From: Alphaproteobacteria bacterium
Lineage (GTDB): Bacteria > Pseudomonadota > Alphaproteobacteria > Rhizobiales > Rhizobiaceae
DNA: 64,000 nucleotides
Direction: 5' to 3'
Assembly: GCA_018823835.1 (NCBI GenBank)
Contig: JAHJHT010000013.1
Coordinates: forward strand, 372,001-436,000
This document shows, piece after piece, positions 8,003 to 17,490 of the stretch. The notes below the pieces were generated by a model. It did no database searches. It was not told the DNA's origin and saw only the letters and a list, made by a program, of their open reading frames with translations. The first letter of the stretch is position 1; each line of letters begins with the position of its first letter. Both the position numbers and the translations under genes were made by a program.

Positions 8003-11000
8003 ATGGCAGACGGAAACCAGCTGAAAATTGGCGATCAGGTCGAGCTAGCGGACGACGATCCGTTTGCCGAACTGACCAGGATCATGGGTTTTGATCCCCG
8101 CCAGTCGGTCAAGCAGGCTGAGGCCGAAAAGGCGGCGAGGGAGGCTGAGGCCGAACCCGCACCCCGCGATTCCGCGCAGCAGGATAGCCACGCTTCCGAC
8201 CATGACGATTCCGACGACTTCTCGATTGATCTCGAGAAGGAGCTGATGGGCGAGTTCTCGGTCGACGACGACGGCTATGATGCCGTGCCGCAGGCTGCCG
8301 CCGAGCCCGAGCCTGCTGCCCCCGTGGCGCATGCCGGAGACCAGGAACCCGAGGCCGGCGAACTGGATATCGACTTCGATTTCGATTCTGCAATCGCCGC
8401 CTCCGTCGAGTCTGATTTCGCGCCGTCCGGAGAGCCGGGAGAGCCTGCGGACGAACCGGATATGGTGGCCGAGGCGCCCGTCGAGGGCGATCACGAGCAT
8501 GTCGACCACGACATCGCTGCCGAACTCCATGCCGCGATGGACGACGTCGATCTCGGCCTGGATGATCATGCTTCCGTGCTGGGTGCGCCGGAGGACGAGG
8601 CCACGGCGGCGCATGAGCAGGAGGCTGTCGCGCCGTCTGCCGAGGCTGACGCTGAGACGCATGACGACATGGATCTGGGCCTCCACGCCGATGATCTTCA
8701 TCTCGACGACTTCGAGGCCGACGCTGCACCCGTAGAGGTCCAGCCGGCCGAGCCTGCCTCCGAGGAGGCCGAATTTCATCTTGACCCGTCGGACCTGGAC
8801 CTGTCCGGAGAGGCGTCCGACGACGATTCATTCGCGCCGGCCGCTGCCGAAATCGGACTGTCCGATGAGGCTGAGCACGAGGCCGATTTCGATTTCAGCC
8901 TGAACGCTGCCGATCTCGACCTCGGCGCGGACGAGCCCGAGGCCTATGAGCCGGAAGCCGAACGTACCCCCGAATTTGCCGCGGAACTTCGCGGCAGTCA
9001 TGACGTGGAAGCCTACGTCGAAGAAGTCCCCGCATCTGCCGAAGAGCCGTCCGGCGACGCCGATTTCGGCTTTGAGGATATCGACTTCGCCTCCGGCGAA
9101 GCGGAATTGTCCGTCGAGCAGAACGACCCCGAAACGGACCCCTATGAGGAGCCGGAGGCCTATGCCCAGCCGGACGATCTGGAGCCGGAAGCCTACGAAG
9201 AGCCGGCACGGGAAGACGTGCCCGAGCCCGCTGCTCCGCGTGCCCCGTCGCCAATGGACCTTGCCGCTGCCGAGTATCGCGACCGTGATCCGCTGCCGGC
9301 CGACCTGGCCTCGGCCTTCAACCTCGAGGATGAACTGAAGGCCCTGCTGGGCGACTACGCCGCTTCCAACGCGCCGGTCGAACAGCCGGTCGCTGCCTCT
9401 GTTCCGGCCGAACCCCGCGCCGAAGCCCAGGGCGGAGACGACCTGGCATGGGAACTCGACGATCTGGTAGAGGCTGCAGCGGCGGCCGAGGCCGAGGCTG
9501 CCCATACGGCGCAGCCCGACGAGGCCGACGACGATCTCTACACGCCAGCCTTCGCCAGTCAGCCGGCGCAGTCAGACGACCGCCATGCGCCCGCGCGGGC
9601 TCCAAACCCCTATCTGCCGGCCGCTGCGGCTGCCACCGCCGCAACCGTTGCCGCTGCGGCGCCGCGGCCCAGCATGTTCTCGCGGGCGACGTCCTTCGGC
9701 ACACGCCAGCAGCAGCGCGCCGACGATTCCGGCGCTGACTACCGCGACCGCAAGGCTGCCGCCTGGCCGTCGGCCCGATCTGACGAACCGCGCGATCCCA
9801 TGCGCGAGGATCCGCTCGCCGTGATTGCCGAGCTGACCGCCAAGTATTCGCAGCCGCTTCCGACCGATCCCGCCGCACTGGATGCCCGCGATGGTGGTTA
9901 TGACGAGGCTCCAGATGTGGAGACCATCGAGGTGGCCGACCGCGCTGTGGCACTGGCCGACGACCTCGACATCCCGGATGTCGACTACCAGGACGAGCTT
10001 CCGCCGGTATCGGCCTATGACGACCTGGATTCGGACTTTGCCAGCCTGTTGCACGACCTGAACGATTCAGACGCCGCGCCAGCCGAGCCCGCCGGTCGTT
10101 ATGCGGAGAGCGTCTCCAATGGCTACCAGGTCCAGGAGCAGGCCTACCGGCCGAGCGTCGCCCAGGGCAGCCGGAACGCTTCCACGATCCCGGGCATGCA
10201 CAGCGAGCCCGACCACTACCCGGCTGTCGACGATCTGCCGGGCAGCCGCCCGACGCGGGCCTCGCGCTTTGCCGACGACGATTTCGGCTACGATCCCGAC
10301 CTTGACGACGCGCTGGCCGTTCCCGGCATGGCGCATGCGCACGGCGAGGAGCGCCCGCAGCGGCGCGGCCTGATGGTAGCCGCCATTGTCGGCGGCGTTG
10401 CGCTGATCGGCGCCCTCGGTGCCTTCGCGCTGTCTTCCGGTGGTGACGACGGGGCCGAAACGGTCGCCATCGTCAAGGCCGATGACGGCCCGGTGAAGGT
10501 CAAGCCGGAAAATCCCGGCGGTACCACCGTGCCCAACCAGGACAGCAAGGTGTACGAGACCGTTGCCGGCGAGGGGACGACTACCGACCCGCAGCAGCAG
10601 ACACTTGTCACCACCGCCGAAGAGCCGGCAGATATCGAGGATGATCCGGTCGTCGCGGCCAAGAGCGAGGACCGCATCGAGCAGATCCTGCAGGAGACCG
10701 AGAACCAGAGCGACGCCCAGCTCGCCGCCGTTGCACCGCGCAAGGTCAGGACGATGGTCGTTCGGCCGGACGGCACACTTGTGCCGCGCGAAGAGACCGA
10801 AGCTGCAAGCGACAACCTCGCGACCGACAGCGTCGCTTCGGCCGGCGCCGCGGTTACCGAGCCGGTGCCCGATTCCACCGGCGCGTTGCCGGCAGCGGGT
10901 CAGGAAGAAGCCATGGCTACCTTCGAGGAGGAGCCTTCGGTCATGAACGGCGAACCCGCAGAAGAGCCTGCAGCCGCAGTCGCGGAAGCCCCGGCACCAG

Positions 11001-11395
11001 CTCCGGCGGTCGAGACCGCTGCTGCGCCCCGCGCCACGGACACGCCGGCCACCGCGCCGATCGCGCCTCAGCGCCCGGCCGAACAGCCGATCGATGTCGT
11101 TGGCGAGGTCAAGCCCGATCAGGTTGCCTCGGCTGCCACTTCTGCGGCTGGCGGCGGCTGGTCCATGCAGATCGCCTCGCAGCCCAACGAGGCGGCGGCG
11201 CAGTCGTCCTACCAGAACCTTGCGCGCCGCTACAGCAGCGTGCTCGAAGGCCGGCCGGTCAACATCGTCAAGGCCGATATCGCAGGCAAGGGCACGTTCT
11301 GGCGCGTCCGCGTGCCGGCGCCCAGCCGCAACGATGCGATCGCGCTGTGCGAGACCTACAAGGCGGCCGGCGGCAACTGCTTCGTGTCGCGCTGA
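8003..11395 (+). CDS. Large acidic single-pass membrane protein with C-terminal SPOR domain
   Basis: About 1,130 residues. The first ~780 are an extremely acidic, Ala/Glu/Asp/Pro-rich, probably disordered cytoplasmic region with short recurring hydrophobic-acidic patches (variants of DLDLGAD, DFDFS, FGFEDIDF). A single membrane segment follows a basic RR (about 789-811). The periplasmic part is low complexity and ends in a SPOR domain (about 1050-1130, from GGWSMQIAS to GNCFVSR). SPOR domains bind peptidoglycan with denuded glycans at division sites. ATG 8003 is my choice; ATG 7979 and TTG 7955 are in frame. Neighbours argS, nagZ and scpAB suit an envelope or division role. The only recognisable domain is the SPOR. 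Confidence 0.85.
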   Translation: MADGNQLKIGDQVELADDDPFAELTRIMGFDPRQSVKQAEAEKAAREAEAEPAPRDSAQQDSHASDHDDSDDFSIDLEKELMGEFSVDDDGYDAVPQAAAEPEPAAPVAHAGDQEPEAGELDIDFDFDSAIAASVESDFAPSGEPGEPADEPDMVAEAPVEGDHEHVDHDIAAELHAAMDDVDLGLDDHASVLGAPEDEATAAHEQEAVAPSAEADAETHDDMDLGLHADDLHLDDFEADAAPVEVQPAEPASEEAEFHLDPSDLDLSGEASDDDSFAPAAAEIGLSDEAEHEADFDFSLNAADLDLGADEPEAYEPEAERTPEFAAELRGSHDVEAYVEEVPASAEEPSGDADFGFEDIDFASGEAELSVEQNDPETDPYEEPEAYAQPDDLEPEAYEEPAREDVPEPAAPRAPSPMDLAAAEYRDRDPLPADLASAFNLEDELKALLGDYAASNAPVEQPVAASVPAEPRAEAQGGDDLAWELDDLVEAAAAAEAEAAHTAQPDEADDDLYTPAFASQPAQSDDRHAPARAPNPYLPAAAAATAATVAAAAPRPSMFSRATSFGTRQQQRADDSGADYRDRKAAAWPSARSDEPRDPMREDPLAVIAELTAKYSQPLPTDPAALDARDGGYDEAPDVETIEVADRAVALADDLDIPDVDYQDELPPVSAYDDLDSDFASLLHDLNDSDAAPAEPAGRYAESVSNGYQVQEQAYRPSVAQGSRNASTIPGMHSEPDHYPAVDDLPGSRPTRASRFADDDFGYDPDLDDALAVPGMAHAHGEERPQRRGLMVAAIVGGVALIGALGAFALSSGGDDGAETVAIVKADDGPVKVKPENPGGTTVPNQDSKVYETVAGEGTTTDPQQQTLVTTAEEPADIEDDPVVAAKSEDRIEQILQETENQSDAQLAAVAPRKVRTMVVRPDGTLVPREETEAASDNLATDSVASAGAAVTEPVPDSTGALPAAGQEEAMATFEEEPSVMNGEPAEEPAAAVAEAPAPAPAVETAAAPRATDTPATAPIAPQRPAEQPIDVVGEVKPDQVASAATSAAGGGWSMQIASQPNEAAAQSSYQNLARRYSSVLEGRPVNIVKADIAGKGTFWRVRVPAPSRNDAIALCETYKAAGGNCFVSR

Positions 11396-11424
11396 TACGG
11401 GCTACCCGCTCTACGAAATGCCAG

Positions 11425-11452
11425 CCGGCGCGGTTCACCCCGCGCCGGTTTT
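11425..11452 (+). terminator. Rho-independent terminator after the SPOR gene
   Basis: Perfect 9-bp stem CCGGCGCGG / CCGCGCCGG with a 6-nt loop followed by TTTT, 29 bp past the SPOR gene stop and before nagZ. It suggests that nagZ-scpA-scpB has its own promoter. Confidence 0.75.
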
Positions 11453-11515
11453 GCGTTGCGGGGCGCGCGTGAATTCAAGGATGCGGCATTGCGCGGTTCA
11501 CGGTAACTTTGTGCC

Positions 11516-12535
11516 ATGACCGAATCAAAAGCCATGATCCTTGGGTGCCTCGGCAAGTCGCTCAGCCGGGAGGAAGTCCGCTTCTACCGGGGCGAATGCC
11601 CGTGGGGCTTCATCCTGTTTGCCCGCAATGTCAGCGAGCCCGAGCAGATCCGCGACCTGGTCGCCGAAATGCGCGACTGCGTCGGCCGCGACGACGCGCC
11701 CATCTTCATCGACCAGGAGGGGGGAAGGGTACAGCGCCTGCGCCCGCCGCTGGCGCCGGACTATCCGGCAGGCGCGGCACTCGGCGCACTGTGGCGCGAC
11801 GACCATGACGAGGGCGAGCGCGCTGCCTGGCTGCTCGGCCGGCTGCACGCCTTCGACCTCTCTCGCTACGGCATCACGGCAGACTGCCTGCCGGTGCTCG
11901 ACGTGCCGATCGAGGGCGCCAGCGACGTCATAGGCGCGCGCGCCTACGGCAAGAAGCCCGACGCCGTCATCGCGCTCGGTCGCGCAGCTGCCGAGGGTCT
12001 CATGGCCGGCGGCGTGATGCCGGTGATGAAGCACATCCCAGGCCACGGCCGCGCCTTCGCCGACACGCATTTCGAGCTGCCGACAGTCGATGCCAGGCTG
12101 GTCGAACTGCAGCGCCACGATTTCGAGCCGTTCCGCCAGCTCAACCATCTTCCCGCCGCGATGACGGCCCATGTCATCTTCAGCGCCGTCGACCCGGACA
12201 ACCCGGCGACCACCTCGGGCAAGGTCATCGAGGAGATCATTCGCGGCGAGATCGGTTTCGACGGCCTGCTGATGAGCGACGACACCTCGATGAAGGCGCT
12301 TTCTGGGGATTTCCCGTCAAAGGCGGCGGCAATCCTTGCGGCGGGCTGCGATCTGGTCCTTCACTGCAACGGCGTCATGGAGGAAATGGCCGGCATCGCA
12401 TCGCGCACCGGCGGGCTCTACGGCAAGCCGCTGGAACGCGCCAACCAGGCGCTCGGCCATGTCGGCAATACGGACGCATCGGACGAGGCGGAACTGCGTG
12501 CCGAGTTCGCAACTTATTTCGAGGCGGTAGCATAG
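11516..12535 (+). CDS. nagZ: Beta-N-acetylhexosaminidase (NagZ, GH3)
   Basis: 339 residues of glycoside hydrolase family 3. The family's KHIPGHGRAFADTH block holds the mobile-loop His that acts as general acid/base, and SDDTSMKAL supplies the nucleophilic Asp. There is no signal peptide, as expected for a cytoplasmic enzyme that trims GlcNAc from 1,6-anhydroMurNAc peptides during peptidoglycan recycling. It is followed after 14 bp by scpA, as in many Rhizobiales. Confidence 0.93.
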   Translation: MTESKAMILGCLGKSLSREEVRFYRGECPWGFILFARNVSEPEQIRDLVAEMRDCVGRDDAPIFIDQEGGRVQRLRPPLAPDYPAGAALGALWRDDHDEGERAAWLLGRLHAFDLSRYGITADCLPVLDVPIEGASDVIGARAYGKKPDAVIALGRAAAEGLMAGGVMPVMKHIPGHGRAFADTHFELPTVDARLVELQRHDFEPFRQLNHLPAAMTAHVIFSAVDPDNPATTSGKVIEEIIRGEIGFDGLLMSDDTSMKALSGDFPSKAAAILAAGCDLVLHCNGVMEEMAGIASRTGGLYGKPLERANQALGHVGNTDASDEAELRAEFATYFEAVA

Positions 12536-12549
12536 GAGACCTGCCAGCA

Positions 12550-13389
12550 GTGGCGGAAGCAGCGGAAACGAAGCCAGCCAAGCCGGCGCCCATGGACAAG
12601 CTGTGGGCCGGCAACGACGAGGCGCGCCTGACCGGCGACCCGTCGCTGGTCGTCGACGTCGACGGCTTCGAAGGCCCGCTCGACCTGCTGCTGCACCTGG
12701 CGCGAAACCAGAAGGTCGATCTTGCCCGCATCTCCATCCTGGCTCTTGCCGAACAATACCTGATCTTCGTCGAGCAGGCGCGCAAGCTGCGGCTGGAACT
12801 CGCGGCCGACTACCTCGTCATGGCCGCATGGCTGGCCTTCCTGAAGTCGAAGCTGCTGATCCCCAAGCAGCCGGGCGACGAGGGCGAAAGCGGCGAGGAA
12901 CTGGCCGCCGTCCTGCAGTTCCGCCTGAAGCGCCTCGAGGCCATGCGCGACGTCGGCGCGCGGCTGGTCAACCGCAACCGTCTCGGCCGCGACGTCTTTG
13001 CGCGCGGCATGCCCGAGCTCGTCATCGTCGAGAAGCGCAACGAATACGCCGCCTCGCTCTACGACCTGCTCACCGCCTATGCCGTGCAGCGCCAGCGCAA
13101 GGCGATCAACAATGTCCGCATCGCCAAGCGCAGCGTCTGGTCGCTCAAGGAAGCGCGCGACATCCTGACGCGGCTGGTCGGCAGCTTCAAGGACTGGACC
13201 GCGCTCGACAAGTTCCTGCTCGACTATCTGGCGAGCCCCGAGGAACGCGCGACCGCAACGGCCAGCTCCTTCGCCGCCAGCCTCGAACTGGTGCGGGAGG
13301 GCGTCGTCGAAATCCGCCAGCAGGAGGCCTTCGCGCCGCTCTACCTGCGCAACCGTCAGCAAGCCCGACCCGTCGAGGTGGCCTCATGA
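12550..13389 (+). CDS. scpA: Segregation and condensation protein A (kleisin)
   Basis: 279 residues from a GTG start at 12550. The ScpA signature appears near residue 40 (VDGFEGPLDLLLHLARNQKVDL), followed by AEQYLIF, LAADYLVMAAWLAFLKSKLL and a C-terminal winged-helix part. ScpA bridges the heads of the SMC dimer and recruits ScpB for chromosome compaction and segregation. The N-terminal ~30 residues are an extra Lys/Ala/Pro-rich leader. Its TGA overlaps the scpB ATG. Confidence 0.93.
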   Translation: MAEAAETKPAKPAPMDKLWAGNDEARLTGDPSLVVDVDGFEGPLDLLLHLARNQKVDLARISILALAEQYLIFVEQARKLRLELAADYLVMAAWLAFLKSKLLIPKQPGDEGESGEELAAVLQFRLKRLEAMRDVGARLVNRNRLGRDVFARGMPELVIVEKRNEYAASLYDLLTAYAVQRQRKAINNVRIAKRSVWSLKEARDILTRLVGSFKDWTALDKFLLDYLASPEERATATASSFAASLELVREGVVEIRQQEAFAPLYLRNRQQARPVEVAS

Positions 13390-14129
13390 GCGAAAGCGCC
13401 AACGCATCCGTCGTTCCCTTTGCGGTCGGCGCCGAGCCGGACAGCGACGCGCCGGCCCGCAACCCGGCCGAGCGGCTGCATCTTGCCGAAGCCGTGCGCA
13501 TGGCCGAGGCGATCGTCTTCGCCAGCGCCGAGCCGGTCAGCGACAAGCAGCTCGCTCAGCGGCTTCCCGACGGCATCGACATTCCCGCCGCGATGGCCGA
13601 ACTGCAGCAGATCTACGCCCGCCGCGGCGTCAACCTGGTGCGTGTCGGCGAGGCCTGGGCCTTCCGCACCGCCGGCGATCTCGGCTTCCTGATGAGCCGC
13701 GACTCCGTGCAGCAGAAGAAGCTGTCGCGCGCCGCGCTCGAGGTGCTGGCCATCATCGCCTACCACCAGCCGGTAACGCGCGCCAAGATCGAGGACATCC
13801 GCGGGGTCGAGACCTCCAAGGGCACGCTCGACCTGTTGATGGAAACCGAGTGGATCCGCATGCGCGGCCGCCGCCGCACGCCGGGCCGGCCGGTCACCTA
13901 CGGCACCACCGAGCAGTTCCTCGACCATTTCGCCCTGGAAGAGATCCGCGACCTGCCGGGCATGGAGGAGCTCAAGGGCGCCGGCCTGCTGTCGGCGCGC
14001 ATGCCAAGCAATTTCTCGGTGCCGCTGCCGCCTTCCGATCCCGACCTGCTCGGCGAGGACGAGGATCCGCTGACCGACATCGACCTCGAGGAACTCGGTC
14101 TGTTGACACCCCGCGTCACAGATGATTGA
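13386..14129 (+). CDS. scpB: Segregation and condensation protein B
   Basis: 247 residues. The start is the ATG at 13386 that overlaps the scpA stop (ATGA), which implies translational coupling. It has the tandem winged-helix fold signature: EAIVFASAEPVS, LSRAALEVLAIIAYHQPVTR, IEDIRGV and GRPVTYGTT. The acidic tail ends in EELGLLTPR. ScpB dimers bind ScpA in the SMC complex. The frame stays open far upstream of 13386, but that part is out-of-frame scpA sequence. Confidence 0.93.
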   Translation: MSESANASVVPFAVGAEPDSDAPARNPAERLHLAEAVRMAEAIVFASAEPVSDKQLAQRLPDGIDIPAAMAELQQIYARRGVNLVRVGEAWAFRTAGDLGFLMSRDSVQQKKLSRAALEVLAIIAYHQPVTRAKIEDIRGVETSKGTLDLLMETEWIRMRGRRRTPGRPVTYGTTEQFLDHFALEEIRDLPGMEELKGAGLLSARMPSNFSVPLPPSDPDLLGEDEDPLTDIDLEELGLLTPRVTDD

Positions 14130-14177
14130 CCCGGACGCCGGAGCGCAGAGCCGCTCCCGCTGATCCGGAGTTCTTGC

Positions 14178-15284
14178 GTGAAAACCCAGGACCGACATTC
14201 GCAAAGCAGGGTCACTGCCGGCGTCACCTTCGCCGCACGGCTCGCCTTCGAGCGCATCAGCCATGCCTATGCGAACGGCTCCGAGACGCTGAACGACGTC
14301 AGCTTCTCGGCCGAACCGGGCGAGGTGCTGTGCCTGCTCGGACCCTCCGGCTCCGGCAAGACCACGCTGTTGCGCATCGCCGCCGGCATCGAGCCGCAGA
14401 CCGCGGGTCGCGTCATCCTCAACGACCGCGAGATCGCCGGGCCTTCGGTGTTCCTGCCGCCCGAAAAGCGCTCGATCGGCCTGGTCTTCCAGGATTTCGC
14501 GCTGTTTCCGCACCTGACCATCCTCGACAACGTCCGCTTCGGCCTGACCGCGCTGTCGGGCGACGAGGCCCGCAAGGAGGCGTCAATCGCGCTCTCGCGT
14601 GTCGGGCTCGCCCATTATGCCGATGCCTATCCGCACGTGCTGTCGGGCGGCGAGCAGCAGCGGGTGGCGCTTGCCAGGGCGCTGGCGCCTCGGCCGGCTG
14701 TCCTCCTGATGGACGAACCCTTTTCCGGTCTCGACTCGCGCCTCAAGGACGCCGTACGCGCCGAGACGCTGTCCATCCTGCGCGAAAGCCGCGCCACGGC
14801 CATCGTCGTCACGCATGACGCGGAGGAGGCGATGCGCATGGGCGACCGCATCGCGCTGCTCAGGGACGGCGCGCTTGTGCAGACCGGCCGCGCCGAGGAA
14901 ATCTACCTCCGGCCGGTCAACCTGTTTGCCGCCGGCTTCTTCTCCGAGCTCAACTGCTTTCGGGTCCGCGCCAGCGGCGGCATGGTCGACACGCCGGTCG
15001 GCCGCGTCGAGGCACCGGGATTCGCCGATGGCGACGAGGCCACGGTCGCCGTGCGCATGTCCGGCTTCGACGTCAGCGAGACGGAAGGCGAGATCGAGGC
15101 GCGCATCCTGTCGCGCCGCTATCTCGGCGTCGTTGAACTGATCGAATTCGCCGTTCCGGGCGCCGATAAGCCGGTCAAGGCCAGCGTCAGGTGCGGCCGC
15201 TTGTCTCCCTCGACACGAGATTTCTGGCTTTCGCTGCGAAAGTCTGACGTACTTGTGTTTGTATCCGGCGACGAAAACGCATAG
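14178..15284 (+). CDS. ABC transporter ATP-binding protein, FbpC/PotA-like, without permease neighbours
   Basis: 368 residues from a GTG start preceded by CCGGAG. Walker A GPSGSGKT (55-62), Q-loop [11 protein letters not shown], signature LSGGEQQR, Walker B VLLMDEP and the switch His in VVTHDAEEA are all intact. A C-terminal TOBE-type domain (about 265-355) places it with the iron(III)/polyamine/thiamine CUT-type importers. No substrate-binding protein or permease lies on either side: it sits between scpB and tatA, so it is an orphan subunit or serves permeases encoded elsewhere. Substrate unknown. Confidence 0.85.
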   Translation: MKTQDRHSQSRVTAGVTFAARLAFERISHAYANGSETLNDVSFSAEPGEVLCLLGPSGSGKTTLLRIAAGIEPQTAGRVILNDREIAGPSVFLPPEKRSIGLVFQDFALFPHLTILDNVRFGLTALSGDEARKEASIALSRVGLAHYADAYPHVLSGGEQQRVALARALAPRPAVLLMDEPFSGLDSRLKDAVRAETLSILRESRATAIVVTHDAEEAMRMGDRIALLRDGALVQTGRAEEIYLRPVNLFAAGFFSELNCFRVRASGGMVDTPVGRVEAPGFADGDEATVAVRMSGFDVSETEGEIEARILSRRYLGVVELIEFAVPGADKPVKASVRCGRLSPSTRDFWLSLRKSDVLVFVSGDENA

Positions 15285-15321
15285 ATCATCGTCTGAACGC
15301 AAAATTCGAAAGAGAGTGACA

Positions 15322-15546
15322 ATGGGTTCGTTTTCAATCTGGCACTGGCTGATCGTCCTCGTGGTCGTGCTGCTGATCTTCGGTCGCGGCAAGATTCCCG
15401 AGCTCATGGGCGATATGGCCAAGGGCATCAAGAGCTTCAAGAAGGGCATGGCGGACGACGAGGAAGAGGTCGTCGATCCCAAGACCGTCGAACACCGCAC
15501 CGACGAGCCCGTGCGCGCGACGAAGGAAAAGGCCTCCAAGAGCTGA
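15322..15546 (+). CDS. tatA: Sec-independent protein translocase subunit TatA
   Basis: 74 residues: an N-terminal membrane helix ([22 protein letters not shown]), the FGRGKIP hinge, an amphipathic helix (GIKSFKKGM) and a charged tail. TatA oligomerises around TatBC to form the passage for folded proteins. ATG 15322 is preceded by GAGAG; upstream in-frame codons do not resemble TatA. It opens the tatABC operon, with 51 bp to tatB. Confidence 0.95.
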   Translation: MGSFSIWHWLIVLVVVLLIFGRGKIPELMGDMAKGIKSFKKGMADDEEEVVDPKTVEHRTDEPVRATKEKASKS

Positions 15547-15597
15547 TTGCCCGTCCCGCAAGGGACGGTCGCGTGCCTTTGAGCCGGAACGAGCGCC

Positions 15598-16254
15598 ATG
15601 TTTGATATCGGCTGGACCGAGATGCTGGTGATCGCGGTCATCATGATCGTGATCGTCGGACCCAAGGATTTGCCCAAGATGCTTCGCACCTTTGGGCAGA
15701 CCACGAAGAAGTTGCGCGGCATGGCCGGCGACTTCCAGAAGCAGTTCAACGAGGCGCTGAAGGAAGCCGAGCTCGATGGGGTCAAGGAATCCGTCGACGC
15801 ATTGCGGAGTCTTAACCCCGCAAACGAGATCAAGAAGCAGCTGAACCCGTTCGAGAAGGCCGCAGCCGATGTCCGCTCCGGCCTCGACACGGCGATGAAG
15901 CCGAAACCCTCGGCGACGTCTTCCGAGCCGCTGAAGTCGGGTGCCACGGCGGTGCCGGGTGCTGCCGACCAGCCGGCCAAGGCCGCACCGGCCGGCAATT
16001 TCCCGGCAATGGACGATCCCTCGGTCGCCAAGGCCAGCGGCACCGCCGCTGCGGCTGCAAAACCGGCAGCCGCCCCGGCCGGGAAGGGCACTGCTGCTGC
16101 GAAAGCCGCCAAGCCGGCTGCCAAGCCTGCGAAGGCGGCCGCGACGAAGGCCACCGCTGCGGCTTCCAAACCCGCCGCTGCTCCTGTGAAGGTCACTGCA
16201 AAACCGGCGAAAGCCGCCACTCCGAAGAAAAAACCGGCGGGAAACGCTAAGTGA
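15598..16254 (+). CDS. tatB: Sec-independent protein translocase subunit TatB
   Basis: 218 residues. The membrane helix and hinge MLVIAVIMIVIVGPKDLPKM are typical of TatB, followed by an amphipathic helix with KKLRGMAGDFQKQF. The C-terminal ~110 residues are a long Ala/Lys/Pro repeat-like tail of a kind common in rhizobial TatB and not needed for the core fold. TatB forms the substrate receptor with TatC. Its TGA overlaps the tatC GTG (GTGA). Confidence 0.94.
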   Translation: MFDIGWTEMLVIAVIMIVIVGPKDLPKMLRTFGQTTKKLRGMAGDFQKQFNEALKEAELDGVKESVDALRSLNPANEIKKQLNPFEKAAADVRSGLDTAMKPKPSATSSEPLKSGATAVPGAADQPAKAAPAGNFPAMDDPSVAKASGTAAAAAKPAAAPAGKGTAAAKAAKPAAKPAKAAATKATAAASKPAAAPVKVTAKPAKAATPKKKPAGNAK

Positions 16255-17141
16255 GCACGGATCAGGACGAAATCGACAAATCTTCCGCCCCGCTGATCGA
16301 TCACCTGATCGAGCTGCGGTCGCGCCTGATGTGGGCGCTTGGCGGCTTCTTCGTTGCCTTCCTGGTCTGCTTTTTCTTCGCCAAGGCGCTGTTCAACCTG
16401 CTGGTCATCCCGTTCAAATGGGCGGTCGGCTGGGCCGGCATCGGCGATGGCAGGGTTGAGCTGATCTACACCGCGCCGCAGGAGTTCTTCTTCACGCAGA
16501 TCAAGCTGGCGATGTTCGGCGGCATGGTGATCGCCTTCCCGCTGATCGCGGCGCAGGTCTATAAATTCGTTGCGCCCGGGCTCTACAAGAACGAGCGCGG
16601 CGCCTTCCTGCCGTTCCTCATCGCCTCGCCGATCCTGTTCCTGATCGGCGCCGCGCTGGTCTATTTCTTCTTCACCCCGATGGTGATGTGGTTCTTCCTC
16701 GCCATGCAGCAGACGGGCGAGGGCGGCGAGGTTCAGATCTCGCTGCTGCCCAAGGTGTCGGAGTATCTCAGCCTCATCATGACGCTGATCTTCTCCTTCG
16801 GCCTGGTGTTCCAGCTGCCGGTCGTCACCACGCTGATGGCGCGCGTCGGGCTGCTGAGCTCGGCCGCGCTGGTCGACAAGCGCAAATGGGCGATCGTCAT
16901 TGCCTTCGTCGTCGCTGCCGTTCTGACACCACCCGATCCGGTCAGCCAGATCGGCCTCGCGGTGCCGACCATCCTGCTCTACGAAATCTCGATCTGGGCT
17001 GCCCGCATGGTCGAGCGCCAGCGCGAGAACGAGCGACTGGCGAAGGAAAAGAAGGAAGCGGCCGAAGCGGCTGCCGAAAAGGCTGCGGCCGGCAAGACCA
17101 AGCCCGCCGAAGCCGCCGACGAGAAGCCGGACGAGGCGTAA
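16251..17141 (+). CDS. tatC: Sec-independent protein translocase subunit TatC
   Basis: 296 residues from a GTG that overlaps the tatB stop. It has the TatC hallmarks: LIDHLIELRSRL at the N-terminus (twin-arginine recognition), six membrane segments, and the LTPPDPVSQ loop. The Lys/Glu/Ala-rich C-terminal tail (about 255-296) is cytoplasmic. TatC recognises RR signal peptides and nucleates the translocon. The gene ends at the start of a 0.9-kb gene-free stretch. Confidence 0.95.
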   Translation: MSTDQDEIDKSSAPLIDHLIELRSRLMWALGGFFVAFLVCFFFAKALFNLLVIPFKWAVGWAGIGDGRVELIYTAPQEFFFTQIKLAMFGGMVIAFPLIAAQVYKFVAPGLYKNERGAFLPFLIASPILFLIGAALVYFFFTPMVMWFFLAMQQTGEGGEVQISLLPKVSEYLSLIMTLIFSFGLVFQLPVVTTLMARVGLLSSAALVDKRKWAIVIAFVVAAVLTPPDPVSQIGLAVPTILLYEISIWAARMVERQRENERLAKEKKEAAEAAAEKAAAGKTKPAEAADEKPDEA

Positions 17142-17150
17142 CGGCCACGC

Positions 17151-17213
17151 CGCCCGGCCGCGCTTCCCGGTGGGACATGGCTCGGCGCGGCCTTACCGCC
17201 TGTCCGGGATGCG
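17151..17213 (+). repeat. Dispersed repeat, copy A (direct)
   Basis: About 63 bp that starts 10 bases past the tatC stop. It shares with copy B (17426-17490) the blocks CCCGGCCGCGC, CTCGGCGCGG, CCGCCTG/CCGCTTG and CCGGGATG in the same order and spacing. It has the features of short palindromic intergenic repeats found in rhizobial genomes. Confidence 0.6.
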
Positions 17214-17270
17214 ACGCGGAATAAGACGTGCCGCTGTTTCTTGCTCGATTGCCTGCGACACCTCCCACGC

Positions 17271-17320
17271 GCGTCATCCCGGGCAAGCGAACGCAGCGAG
17301 CGGCGACCCGGGACCCATTG
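17271..17320 (-). repeat. Dispersed repeat, inverted copy
   Basis: Reads CGTCATCCCGGGCAAGCG at one end and GACCCGGGACCCATTG at the other. This is close to the reverse complement of copy B (17426-17490). Together with copy B it makes a ~220-bp inverted arrangement whose arms could pair. Confidence 0.6.
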
Positions 17321-17425
17321 GCCGAACGTCGTCGGGCACGGCCCGGTCCTCGTCCAGGCGCTGCCAGCATCGTCCTGCCTTGCCCGGTCCTTGATCGTGC
17401 ACCGATCAGCGCCGGACTCACCCAT

Positions 17426-17490
17426 CGACCCGGCCGCGCCTCTCAATGGGTCCCGGCTCGGCGCGGTTTCGCCGCTTGGCCGGGATGACG
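17426..17490 (+). repeat. Dispersed repeat, copy B (direct)
   Basis: About 65 bp that contains CAATGGGTCCCGG, CTCGGCGCGG and CTTGGCCGGGATGACG. It is homologous to copy A in direct orientation and to 17271-17320 in inverted orientation. Confidence 0.6.
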
